Of a stretch of 31,986 nt of DNA, positions 8,443-15,674 are shown piece after piece. Source of the DNA: DASVEE01 sp036399695 (GTDB lineage: Bacteria > Acidobacteriota > Thermoanaerobaculia > Gp7-AA8); contig DASWMP010000258.1 of NCBI GenBank assembly GCA_036399695.1, forward strand, positions 1-31,986, in the 5' to 3' direction. Position 1 is the first letter of the stretch, and each line of letters starts with the position of its first letter. Position numbers and translations under genes: made by a program. Below the pieces are notes generated by a model. It worked only from the letters and a program-made list of their open reading frames with translations. It had not been told where the DNA came from and did not search any database.

Positions 8443-11412
8443 CTAGAACGTATCCCCGATCCAGAAGCTGGTCCGGTAGCCGCCTTCGAACGTCTTCAGG
8501 TCGTACCGCCGGGCAAAGTCCCAGTTGAGCTGCATGCCGAGGAAATTGAAGCTGAAGCCGTAGCCGACGGAGGCCTTGCCGTCCACCAGCTTGCCGTCCT
8601 CGATGAACTTGAACTTCTCGCCGTTGATGTTGCGCCCTTCGAGCTTGGCGGCACCGATGTCGAAGAACAGCACGCCGCGCACCTGCTGGAAAGCGATGAT
8701 CGGAGTGGCCAGGACGTCGATCAGCGGGAAGCGGAGCTCGAAGTTCGCGTACGCCGCCTCATTCCCGATCAGCGTGCGGAAGTCGTAGCCGCGCAGCGTA
8801 TTCAGGCCGCCGAAGTAATAGAAGTTCGGCGCGTTGCCGCTCGAATAGCCGGCGAAGACGCGCGCCGCGAAGAGCATGCGCGAGCTGATCTGGAAGTACT
8901 GGCGGAAGTCGAGTGTCACGTCCTGGCTCAGCGTCCCGCTGGCGTCCAGGTCCGGCGCGTACGTCGCACTGAGCTGATACCGGCGGCCGGAGATCGGACC
9001 GAAGAACTTGTACGTCGTGCTGTCGCCGGTGAACGTCGAGCTGACCACCGGGTAATTGTCGCGGCGCGGGAGATAGAAGAACTCCTGCCTCCCCTCGCCC
9101 ACGTCCACCAGCGTCGGGTAGAAGACGTCGCGGCTGATGTAGCCGACGCCGCCGTCCACGCGGTGATAGCGGGAGAACGGATAGCTGAGGATGCCGAGCG
9201 CGCCCGTCTCGCGATAGGCCTGCTCGCGGTCGAAGCGGTTCTCCTCGAAGTTCGGCACCGCGTAGAACGAGCGGTTGTCGAACACGCGGAAGCCCCAGCT
9301 CGTCCGGCGGCGCATGTCGAGATAAAGGAAGTCGAAGTTCGAGAAGCTCGACACCGAATCGAGCGCCGCGATGAAGCGGCGGTTGCCCAGCATGTCGCTC
9401 ATGAAGATGACCGAGCGCGAGATGAAGCGCTGGTCCGAGCTGACGCCGGCATTCACTTCGATGTCGTCGACGAACAGCTTGAAGCCGCCCGCGTTCTCGA
9501 TCTTCTCCTCGTCGATGAAAAACTCGGACGTGGTCTTGAACGTCTCGCGTGCGCCCGCGGCGATCGGCGCCGACGGCAGCGTCGTCTTCTCAGCCTCGTG
9601 CAGCGGCTTGTCCGTCGGAGCCGAGAAGAGCTGCCACTGCCCCTTGTAGTAGGACGAGAAGACCATCCGCTCGCGATTGTTCACGCCCATGAAGACCGAC
9701 GGCGTGAACGAGCCGCCGATGACGTCCGTGTACTGCAGCACGTCGCCCGTCTCGAGGTTCAGCGAGTAGATGTTGTACGCGGCGAAGTTCGTCGGATCCG
9801 TCTTCGGCGCCGCTGCCTCCGGACGCGCGGCCTTCTCCGCCTCCTCGAGGATCTTCACCGCCTCTTCGATGTTGCGGCCCGTCTGCTTGTCGGACGCGAA
9901 GAAGATGCGCTTGCCGTCCGGCGAGAAGGTCGCGTCGATGTCGTTCCAGTCGCCGGCCGTGAGCTGAAAGCGCTCGGTGGGATTCTGGAGGTTGAGGCGG
10001 AAGAGCTTCGCGTAGGTGCCGGCAACCGAGGAGTAGATGAGCGACTTGCCGTCGGGAGAGAAGACCGGCGCGCCGTCGAAGAACGAGTCGTTCGTGAGAT
10101 TCGTGACCGCCTGCGTCTCGAGGTTGTAGACGAAGATGTCGTTCTGCACGCCCTTGTAGGCGGAGAAGGCGATGAGCTTCCCGTCCGGCGAGTAGGCCGG
10201 GTTGAGCTGCTGCTCGATCGGGACGCCGTTCATTTCCATCGCCACGGAGCGGTTGATCGCGCCGCTCAGCGGATTGATGAGCAGCAGATTGCGGCCGCGC
10301 TCCTTCTTCACGAAGACGGCGATCTCGTCGCCGTTCGGCGCCCAGGCGATGTCGCGTCCCATCAGCGGCGCGGTGGTGAAGGCCTGCACGATCGGATACT
10401 CGTAGCGCTTCGTGTAGCCGCTCGTCAGGTTCTTGAGCATGCGGCGCTCGGGAACGTTGAAGAGGACGACGTCGACGTCTTCCTTGTACGTCGCGAAGGC
10501 CGCGAGCAGATCGCCCGAAGGCGACGTGACCGGCGCGACCTCGTCGCTCTGGATGTTCTCGCCGATGCGGAAGGCCTCACCGTACTCGTGCGGCTCTCCT
10601 TTCGCGACGAGCGCCGGCAGGTACTGCTTACGCAGCCAGGTGCGGAACTGGCGGTCGAAGTCCTCCGGCGTCACGTCGAAGGCGCGCTTGAGGGCGCGGT
10701 CGACGCTGCTGCCGAGCGTGTTGCGGTATTCGTAGATGAAGTCGCGGAGCCCTTCCCAGCCGTACTTTTCCTGGATGTAGCGGAAGACGGCGTGGCCGAA
10801 GCGATAGGCGAAGTAGCCCTGCGGGTTGCGGGTGATCTGCGGGACGAAGTCGTTGACGACGGCATCGCGCAGCACCATCCGGTCGCGCGACTCTTCATCC
10901 TGGGCCATGAACGACGCCAGTCCTTCCATGAACCAGGTCGGAGGATTGGCCGTGATCGTCTTGCCGAGCTTCCCCTGGAAGAGGACCTCGTACTCGAAGA
11001 TGTGCGTCAGCTCGTGCGTGATGAGCTGAAGCAGCTTGTCATCCGACATGTCGATCGGCAGGACCATGCGGTTCCGCGCCGGTTCGGCGAACGCGCCCAC
11101 GCCTTCGGGGATGAAGTTGAGCAGGACGTTCGTCTGCTCGAACGCCGAATGCGTGTGGTAGTAAATCAGCGGGATCTTCTTCGAGATCTGGTAGTTGAAC
11201 TTCTGCGACAGGTCGGCGTACGCGCTCTCCGCGCTGTCGACGACGCGCTGCAGCGATGGCCGCTCTTCTTCATAGAAGTAGATGTCGAAGTGGGTGGAGT
11301 GGTAGACGCTCCAGTTGAACTTGTCGTAGACGATCTTGTTCTGACCGAACGGGAAAGCGGACGGGGCCGCAAACAGGAAGACGAAGAACAGCAGTGCGAT
11401 GACTCGCTTCAC
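8443..11412 (-). CDS. Fusion: gluzincin peptidase (MA-like), PD40 beta-propeller, Omp85/BamA-type barrel
   Basis: A 989-aa envelope protein. The start is GTG at 11412, chosen because GGAGG sits 4 bp upstream and the signal peptide (KRVIALLFFVFLFAAPSAF) begins there. Next comes a metallopeptidase domain with HELTH at residues 133-137 and a downstream WFMEGLASF whose Glu (about 163) fits the third zinc ligand of a gluzincin, so the site looks complete. From about 300 to 610 several TolB/PD40-type propeller blades appear (YSPDGKLIAFSA, FSPDGKSLIYSS, FSPDGKRIFFAS). The final 330 residues look like a beta-barrel with the Omp85-family LRGY motif at about 873 and a C-terminal Phe (IGDTF) suited to BAM recognition. 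Inferred role: outer-membrane-anchored proteolysis or assembly quality control. It is the last gene of a three-gene operon, 97 bp after the preceding gene. Confidence 0.88.
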   Translation of the reverse strand: MKRVIALLFFVFLFAAPSAFPFGQNKIVYDKFNWSVYHSTHFDIYFYEEERPSLQRVVDSAESAYADLSQKFNYQISKKIPLIYYHTHSAFEQTNVLLNFIPEGVGAFAEPARNRMVLPIDMSDDKLLQLITHELTHIFEYEVLFQGKLGKTITANPPTWFMEGLASFMAQDEESRDRMVLRDAVVNDFVPQITRNPQGYFAYRFGHAVFRYIQEKYGWEGLRDFIYEYRNTLGSSVDRALKRAFDVTPEDFDRQFRTWLRKQYLPALVAKGEPHEYGEAFRIGENIQSDEVAPVTSPSGDLLAAFATYKEDVDVVLFNVPERRMLKNLTSGYTKRYEYPIVQAFTTAPLMGRDIAWAPNGDEIAVFVKKERGRNLLLINPLSGAINRSVAMEMNGVPIEQQLNPAYSPDGKLIAFSAYKGVQNDIFVYNLETQAVTNLTNDSFFDGAPVFSPDGKSLIYSSVAGTYAKLFRLNLQNPTERFQLTAGDWNDIDATFSPDGKRIFFASDKQTGRNIEEAVKILEEAEKAARPEAAAPKTDPTNFAAYNIYSLNLETGDVLQYTDVIGGSFTPSVFMGVNNRERMVFSSYYKGQWQLFSAPTDKPLHEAEKTTLPSAPIAAGARETFKTTSEFFIDEEKIENAGGFKLFVDDIEVNAGVSSDQRFISRSVIFMSDMLGNRRFIAALDSVSSFSNFDFLYLDMRRRTSWGFRVFDNRSFYAVPNFEENRFDREQAYRETGALGILSYPFSRYHRVDGGVGYISRDVFYPTLVDVGEGRQEFFYLPRRDNYPVVSSTFTGDSTTYKFFGPISGRRYQLSATYAPDLDASGTLSQDVTLDFRQYFQISSRMLFAARVFAGYSSGNAPNFYYFGGLNTLRGYDFRTLIGNEAAYANFELRFPLIDVLATPIIAFQQVRGVLFFDIGAAKLEGRNINGEKFKFIEDGKLVDGKASVGYGFSFNFLGMQLNWDFARRYDLKTFEGGYRTSFWIGDTF

Positions 11413-11444
11413 ATTGCCTCCGGGCGTACACAGGTGGCAGTTTG

Positions 11445-11507
11445 CAGTTGGCGGCTGGCAGTGGAGGCTACGAGGCCTGCGCACTGCCAACGGTCAGCCG
11501 CCAACTG
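11445..11507. repeat. Intergenic inverted repeat (CAGTTGGC class)
   Basis: CAGTTGGCGGCTG at 11445-11457 pairs perfectly with CAGCCGCCAACTG at 11495-11507 (13/13), and GCAGTG / CACTGC words inside add further pairing. It fills the gap between two genes of the same operon. A related word occurs at 22851-22960. It could shape mRNA stability or be a relic of a mobile repeat. Confidence 0.7.
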
Positions 11508-11508
11508 A

Positions 11509-12198
11509 TCATTCGGTGAAGACGTAACGGCTGGCCGACGTCTCTTGCGACACGAAGATGCCGACGAGCTGGTTTTCGAGAGCGCGCAGGTTCTCGAAGA
11601 GGCCGAGGATCTCGTCGTAGTTGCGCTGGTCGAACTCCTTGAAGTCGCGGAAGTTCTCTTCCAGCACCATCTCGCCGGTGTCGCCGTTGAAGACGGCGAT
11701 GTCGATGTCGAAGACGAAGCCGGTCGTCTCGACGAGTACCTGCCGGTAGAACGTCCGGCCGTCAGCGGGCGACGTGTACTCCTCGGTTCGATAGCCCGAC
11801 TTGTCGTTGACGTCGAAGTCGATCACGCCCGTGACGACGTAGTCGGCACCGGTGCGGGAGGCGAGGTCGCGCCAGAAGTCGCGCGCGCCCAGGAGCGACT
11901 TCATGTCGGCGCCCGGAAGGCGGGTCGAGCCCGGGACGTCGACGAGCTTCAGCTTCGTCGTCTTCACGAGCTGCTTGCGCATGTAGCGGTTGAACTCCGA
12001 CTGCACGTCGACCTTGAGGGCCCGGTCGCTGCGGCGCTCGCCGTCGGCGGCGATGACGAAGGGGGCGACGGCGACGCGCTCGTCACCGGAGATCTGGAGC
12101 TTCGGTTTCAGCGGAAGCTTCATCTTCACCTCGATGACGTCGGCGGCGACGAACATCGGGAAGAGGAGAAGCGTCACCGCGGCGGTGAATCGTTTCAT
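11509..12198 (-). CDS. Small secreted protein, CsgG/LpoB-like fold suspected
   Basis: A 229-aa protein with a signal peptide (KRFTAAVTLLLFPMFVAADV). The mature part has ERVAVAPFVIAADG, a helix of charged residues, and GADYVVTGVIDFDV, a pattern seen in CsgG/LpoB/TolB-amino-type periplasmic domains (a strand, then 'ryVltGsi'-like text). I do not recognise a specific family, and that likeness is by eye only. The start is well supported: GGAGG lies 6 bp upstream of the ATG. The start overlaps the stop of the TPR lipoprotein by 4 bp (ATGA), so the two are translationally coupled. It is probably periplasmic and works with the lipoprotein and the downstream barrel fusion. Confidence 0.8.
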   Translation of the reverse strand: MKRFTAAVTLLLFPMFVAADVIEVKMKLPLKPKLQISGDERVAVAPFVIAADGERRSDRALKVDVQSEFNRYMRKQLVKTTKLKLVDVPGSTRLPGADMKSLLGARDFWRDLASRTGADYVVTGVIDFDVNDKSGYRTEEYTSPADGRTFYRQVLVETTGFVFDIDIAVFNGDTGEMVLEENFRDFKEFDQRNYDEILGLFENLRALENQLVGIFVSQETSASRYVFTE

Positions 12199-12788
12199 GC
12201 GACACCTCCGGGAGGATTGGTGGACGGCGGATTCGCGGGTTGAGGCGCAGGCGTCGCCGCCGGAGCGGTCGACGTCGGCTGCGAGGCCGGAGCCTGGCCG
12301 GGCGACGTCGCCGGCGGGGCGGCGGCTGCATCAGCAGGCGGCGGCGCGGCCGGCTGGCGCGCGCCAGCGGCGGCTGGCGTCGCTGTCGTGGCTCCGGTCG
12401 CCGCCGTCGTGGCACCGGCGGCCGGAGCGCCCGGCTGCCGCTTCTTGTTGCGCGACGTGAACTCGACGAGACGGCTGTAGTTCTTCTGAATGTACTGATT
12501 GGAGCGGTCGAGGCGGAGCGCGATCTTGTACTCCTCGACGGCCTTTTCGAACTCGCCGTTGGCCTCATAGGCGACGGCGAGATTGCTGTGCGCTTTGGGG
12601 TCGTTCGGATTCATCTCGACGACCCGCTTGAAGCGGAACAACGCTTCGCGCCAGAGGTTCATCCGGGCCATGCGCACGCCGAAACGGCTTTGCGTTTCTT
12701 CACGCGCCAGGTCCGTGCGCGAGCCGCATGCGGCGGCCAGGATGAGGGTGAGAAGCAACAGCGTCGTCATGGCGAGCGTCGGCTTCAT
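12195..12788 (-). CDS. TPR lipoprotein with Pro/Ala-rich tail
   Basis: A 197-aa lipoprotein. The N-terminus is a lipoprotein signal with lipobox LAAAC (Cys21). Residues about 35-105 form two or more TPR units (WREALFRFKRVVEMNPNDPK, then HSNLAVAYEANGEFEKAVEEYKIAL). From about 115 to the end the chain is almost only Ala, Pro, Thr, Gly and Gln, a flexible linker likely to span the periplasm or be disordered. A strong ribosome-binding site (GGAAGGAG) lies 9 bp before the ATG. It is first in the operon with the 229-aa protein and the peptidase/propeller/barrel fusion. TPRs suggest a scaffold role for an outer-membrane complex. Confidence 0.88.
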   Translation of the reverse strand: MKPTLAMTTLLLLTLILAAACGSRTDLAREETQSRFGVRMARMNLWREALFRFKRVVEMNPNDPKAHSNLAVAYEANGEFEKAVEEYKIALRLDRSNQYIQKNYSRLVEFTSRNKKRQPGAPAAGATTAATGATTATPAAAGARQPAAPPPADAAAAPPATSPGQAPASQPTSTAPAATPAPQPANPPSTNPPGGVA

Positions 12789-12870
12789 CTTCGTAATCTC
12801 CTTCCGGGGAATCGTGGGACTCGGTGTGCGCAGGAGGACCGGACGTATCGCGGCGAGCGGGACTCACGAT

Positions 12871-12899
12871 TTGGAGGTGCAATCCGCCGCGATTATACT
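12871..12899 (+). promoter_or_regulatory. Candidate sigma-70-type promoter for dprA
   Basis: TTGGAG (12871-12876), a 17-bp spacer and TATACT (12894-12899), about 65 bp before the dprA ATG in the gap shared with the divergent TPR-lipoprotein operon. The -10 matches five of six consensus bases and the -35 three of six. Motif-based only. Confidence 0.35.
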
Positions 12900-12964
12900 G
12901 CGGGCGTTCCGCACCTCTTTCCCGGTTCGTGCGCGCTTGTTCGTTTTCGGCACCTGCGCAAAAC

Positions 12965-14056
12965 ATGGACAGTACAGAGGCTCGCGACCGGCTCATCGCC
13001 TGGTCGCTACTTCCCTTTCTCTCACCTAATCGGACGCGGCTTTTGCGGGATTCTTTCGAGTCTGCCGAAGCCGCGCACGACGCTTCTTCCAGACTGTTAC
13101 AGGGCCTTCTGAGCGTAACCCCGGAAGAGGCTCAAATGGTAAAGAATCCGTTAACTTGCCGCGCTCGCAGGGAAACAGTCGAGAGGCTCCGCGAAGCCGT
13201 CATCACGCTGTCGGACGACGACTACCCGCGGCTGCTGAAAGAGATTCCCGACCCACCGCTCGTCCTTCATTTCCGCGGACGGAAAGAGCTGCTGGCAAAG
13301 CCTGCCATCGCGATCGTCGGCTCACGGACGGCCTCACCGTACGGCGTGAATGCGGCCCAGGAGCTGACCCGGCGGATCGTCGAGACCGGCCTGGCCGTCG
13401 TCTCCGGGATGGCCCGCGGCATCGACTGCGCCGCGCACACGACGACGCTCGAGGCCGGCGGCAGCACGATCGGCATCCTCGGCACCGGGATCGACATCGC
13501 CTACCCGCGGGACAACAAGCCGCTCTACCGGCGCATGTGCACCGAAGGACTGCTCCTGACGGAGTTTCGTCCCGGGGTGCCGCCGTTGAAGATGAACTTT
13601 CCGATCCGCAACCGGATCATCTCCGGGCTGACGCTCGGGACCGTGATCGTCGAGGCAACGGGCAGGAGCGGCTCGCTCGTGACGGCGCGCATGGCGCTCG
13701 AGCAGAACCGTGAGGTGTTCGCGGTGCCGGGCAGCATCTTTTCGCCCGGTTCGGAAGGACCGCACCGTCTCGTGCAGTACGGGGCGAAGCTGATTCACGA
13801 CGTCGGCGACATCCTGCAGGAGCTGCCATTCGCGCTCGGCCTGCAGGTGCCGGCGGCAGCCGCCCCTCCGCCGCTGCCCGACGAGCCGTTGCGCGGCGTG
13901 CTCGAAGCGCTCAGCCGCGACGAAGGGCGCCACATCGACCACCTGGCCGAGAACGTCGGCAGCTCGACGTCGGCACTCGCGGAGCTGCTGTTCGAGCTGG
14001 AGCTCGCCGGCTGGATTCGGGCGCTGCCGGGCGCAAGGTGGGTGCGCGTGAGATGA
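12965..14056 (+). CDS. dprA: DNA processing protein DprA
   Basis: A 363-aa DprA/Smf protein. It loads RecA on incoming single-stranded DNA during natural transformation. The ATG at 12965 was chosen over upstream in-frame starts because the protein-like sequence begins there (MDSTEARDRLIAW). A helical N-terminal region resembling the SAM/HhH part is followed by the Rossmann domain with IAIVGSRTASPYG, VVSGMARGIDCAAH, GTGIDIAYPRDN, FPIRNRIISGL and GRSGSLVTARMA, all conserved family motifs. The C-terminal 65 residues after a Pro/Ala linker form the winged-helix (DML1-like) domain. Length matches the family. It is a single gene between two divergent/convergent minus-strand units, with a possible promoter at 12871-12899. 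Its presence suggests transformation potential, although no com genes are in view. Confidence 0.97.
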   Translation: MDSTEARDRLIAWSLLPFLSPNRTRLLRDSFESAEAAHDASSRLLQGLLSVTPEEAQMVKNPLTCRARRETVERLREAVITLSDDDYPRLLKEIPDPPLVLHFRGRKELLAKPAIAIVGSRTASPYGVNAAQELTRRIVETGLAVVSGMARGIDCAAHTTTLEAGGSTIGILGTGIDIAYPRDNKPLYRRMCTEGLLLTEFRPGVPPLKMNFPIRNRIISGLTLGTVIVEATGRSGSLVTARMALEQNREVFAVPGSIFSPGSEGPHRLVQYGAKLIHDVGDILQELPFALGLQVPAAAAPPPLPDEPLRGVLEALSRDEGRHIDHLAENVGSSTSALAELLFELELAGWIRALPGARWVRVR

Positions 14057-14062
14057 AAGTTC

Positions 14063-14087
14063 GGGCGGCTGGGTCAACCAGCCGCCC
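14063..14087. terminator. Hairpin between convergent dprA and a small ORF
   Basis: GGGCGGCTGG (14063-14072) and CCAGCCGCCC (14078-14087) form a perfect 10-bp stem with a 5-base loop, 7 bp after the dprA stop. Neither side has a convincing T-run (the minus side reads GAACTTTCATCT), so it is a possible bidirectional terminator. Confidence 0.5.
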
Positions 14088-14098
14088 CGACTTCGCGG

Positions 14099-14296
14099 CT
14101 AGCTCGTCGGCGAGCCGCCCTGCTTCGGAGCCGATCCACCACTCTTCTTGGAGTGATGTCCGCGGCTCGGGTTGAGGTGGCGGGCGCGCGACGGGCCGCC
14201 TTCGCCTTCGTCAGCAGCGCGCGGTGGATTGCGATTTTCCTTCTCCGCGCGTGCTTTGTTGTCGGTGATGGGCTCGGTGATTTTTGGTCTGGACAT
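14099..14296 (-). CDS. Small hydrophilic protein, unknown
   Basis: A 65-aa ORF from ATG 14296 ending KKSGGSAPKQGGSPTS. It is rich in Lys, Arg, Gly, Ser and Pro and has no hydrophobic segment, so it is probably cytosolic and disordered. I do not recognise a family. An overlapping frame (14074-14313) gives an Arg/Ala-rich chain that looks like a shadow. No clear ribosome-binding site precedes the ATG, so it may not be expressed. It sits 53 bp downstream of the two small membrane-protein genes on the same strand and before the hairpin at 14063, which would suit a short final cistron. Confidence 0.45.
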   Translation of the reverse strand: MSRPKITEPITDNKARAEKENRNPPRAADEGEGGPSRARHLNPSRGHHSKKSGGSAPKQGGSPTS

Positions 14297-14349
14297 GCGA
14301 TTGGAAATCGCAAAAAGCGTGCGCGAACCGGCGTGAATCGCGACCTGAA

Positions 14350-14646
14350 TCAGCCGATTTCCGCGTACGGATCTTCGCCGCTCTTCCAGTTCTTGTACGT
14401 CATCGCCAGGATGGCAACCGGCACGCCGAACGTGACGAGCTTGCGGAAAACCTTCGGCAGGCCGAAGCCCATCACCAGGCCGAGCACCGCGCCGCCGGCG
14501 ATGATCTGCGGGGCATATTCGCGGGCGACCGTCTTCGGGTCGAGCTGCGTGCGGAGACGCGAGTCGAGCTCGTCGATGTTGGTGCTCACGCCGTTGCGCG
14601 CGCGGCTGATCGCACGCTGGATGGTTTCCTTCTCTTCTTCGGCCAT
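14350..14646 (-). CDS. DUF3618-like small membrane protein
   Basis: A 98-aa protein with an amphipathic helical N-terminus (EEEKETIQRAISRARNGVSTNIDELDSRL), a hinge at LDPKTVAREYAP, and one or two hydrophobic segments (IIAGGAVLGLVMGFGLPK and LVTFGVPVAILAMTY). The pattern of a charged coil, a short spacer and a Gly-rich helix is that of DUF3618/YqjD-like inner-membrane proteins, some of which bind ribosomes or respond to stress. That family link is by eye. The ATG shares a base with the upstream stop (TAATG), and GGAG lies about 8 bp upstream, so it is coupled to the holin-like gene. Confidence 0.8.
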   Translation of the reverse strand: MAEEEKETIQRAISRARNGVSTNIDELDSRLRTQLDPKTVAREYAPQIIAGGAVLGLVMGFGLPKVFRKLVTFGVPVAILAMTYKNWKSGEDPYAEIG

Positions 14647-15062
14647 TACCTGCTCCTCATGCGGGCGAAGTCCTGCTTGAGCGCTTCGACATCGCCTTTG
14701 ATGTGCTCGATCGATTCAGTGGGGACGAAGTTCACCCCCTGCAGCTTCTTCTTCCCCAGCATCGCCAGGACGCCCGCGGTGACGAGCAGCACGACCGTGA
14801 CGACGAGCGCTGACAACCAGGCCGGCACTCCGAGAGCAACCAGTCCGAGCGTAATCGTCACGAAAAGGAAGGCCAGACCGAACAGGCCGAGGAACAACGC
14901 GCCGGCGAGAAGCGCGGCACCGCCGCCCAGCTTGGCGCCGGCCTCCTTGATCTCCAGCTTCAGAAGTGCGATCTCGCTGCGGAACAGCGTCGAAAGGTCC
15001 GCGGTCAGATCCTTGACGACCTGGCCGAGGCTGCGCTCGGATTCAGTGGTGTAGGTGCTCAT
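14646..15062 (-). CDS. Holin-superfamily-III-like (DUF1469/YqjE-type) membrane protein
   Basis: A 138-aa protein. The N-terminal 45 residues are a charged amphipathic helix (SLGQVVKDLTADLSTLFRSEIALLKLEIKE), very typical of the phage-holin-family-III/DUF1469 proteins. Two strong transmembrane helices follow (about 48-76 and 82-105), then a charged C-terminus. Despite the family name these are usually chromosomal envelope proteins, not phage holins, and no phage genes are nearby. It pairs with the next gene in the same way as yqjE and yqjD do in enterobacteria. It is transcribed divergently from queD across a 69-bp gap. Confidence 0.85.
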   Translation of the reverse strand: MSTYTTESERSLGQVVKDLTADLSTLFRSEIALLKLEIKEAGAKLGGGAALLAGALFLGLFGLAFLFVTITLGLVALGVPAWLSALVVTVVLLVTAGVLAMLGKKKLQGVNFVPTESIEHIKGDVEALKQDFARMRSR

Positions 15063-15085
15063 ACTTCTACTCCGTGAGCAAAAGG

Positions 15086-15113
15086 TTTACCAGAGGGTGG
15101 CGCAGTTTATCCT
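15086..15113 (+). promoter_or_regulatory. Candidate promoter for queD
   Basis: TTTACC (15086-15091), a 16-bp spacer and TATCCT (15108-15113), 18 bp before the queD ATG. Each box matches four or five consensus bases. The leader would be very short. No preQ1 riboswitch-like sequence is present in this gap. Confidence 0.3.
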
Positions 15114-15131
15114 GTACCCGGAAAATCGGAT

Positions 15132-15503
15132 ATGAATGATGTCGTCGAGCTCGTAAAAGACTTCCGGTTCGAGGCCGCGCACTACCTGCCGAACGTGCCG
15201 GACGGCCACAAATGCCGCCGCATGCATGGCCACTCCTTCCGCGGCGAAGTCGCCGTCCGCGGCCCCATCGACCCCCACCTCGGCTGGGTCATGGACTTCG
15301 CCGACCTCCGCGTGGCAACGGACCCGATCGTCAGACGCCTCGATCACTACGTGCTCAACGAGATCGACGGCCTGGACAACCCCACTTCGGAACGCCTGGC
15401 CATCTGGATCTGGAACCAGCTCGCCCCCGCCGTCCCGCTGCTGCATCGGGTGACGATCGAAGAGACGTGCACCTCGAGGTGCCATTATTACGGGGTGGGA
15501 TGA
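15132..15503 (+). CDS. queD: 6-carboxy-5,6,7,8-tetrahydropterin synthase QueD
   Basis: A 123-aa protein that converts 7,8-dihydroneopterin triphosphate to carboxytetrahydropterin, the second step of queuosine/7-deazaguanine synthesis. Zinc ligands are H17 (FEAAH), H32 and H34 (MHGHSF); the catalytic Cys is C28 (GHKCRRMHGH). Other family text: GWVMDFADL, LDHYVLNEI (catalytic D71/H72), NPTSERLAIWIWNQL, and ETCTSRC with substrate-binding E111. Length and motifs match E. coli QueD nearly throughout, so this is QueD rather than eukaryotic-type PTPS. It stands alone between a divergent and a convergent gene; queC, queE and queF are not in the window. The ribosome-binding site is weak. Confidence 0.96.
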   Translation: MNDVVELVKDFRFEAAHYLPNVPDGHKCRRMHGHSFRGEVAVRGPIDPHLGWVMDFADLRVATDPIVRRLDHYVLNEIDGLDNPTSERLAIWIWNQLAPAVPLLHRVTIEETCTSRCHYYGVG

Positions 15504-15562
15504 GCCCGACCGTCTGAGGAGTTTCCGCTGAAGTCACGGCGCGCCTGAAGGCGCCAGGGCTG

Positions 15563-15653
15563 CCTATGGGACAGATGGGACCTATGGGACCGATGGCTGC
15601 AGGGTTGATGGTTCCGGTTTCATAGGTCCTATAGGTCCCATCTGTCCCATAGG
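15563..15653. repeat. Large inverted repeat between queD and pcm
   Basis: The 23-bp arm starting CCTATGGGACAGATGGGACC (15563-15585) is exactly repeated in reverse at 15631-15653, and the inner bases pair imperfectly for about 10 bp more. Loop about 45 bp. Each arm is built from the word GGGACCTAT. It sits between convergent genes and may fold as a transcription barrier, but there is no T-run. The 3' arm shares 21 identical bases with 8354-8374. Confidence 0.9.
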
Positions 15654-15674
15654 TCCCATCGTTACCCTGCGGCA

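Noticed and set aside
8305..11508. A 1067-residue open frame on the plus strand across the barrel-fusion gene
   Set aside because: It is antisense to a gene with clear domains, is rich in Arg, Glu, Val and Ala with no motifs, and arises from the high GC third positions of the minus-strand gene.
14646..15062. Prophage remnant based on a holin-family match
   Set aside because: The family is widespread on chromosomes, it pairs with a DUF3618-like gene as in yqjD/yqjE, and no other phage gene is near.
15063..15131. preQ1 riboswitch before queD
   Set aside because: The gap lacks the short stem and A-rich tail of preQ1-I and is too short for the other classes.
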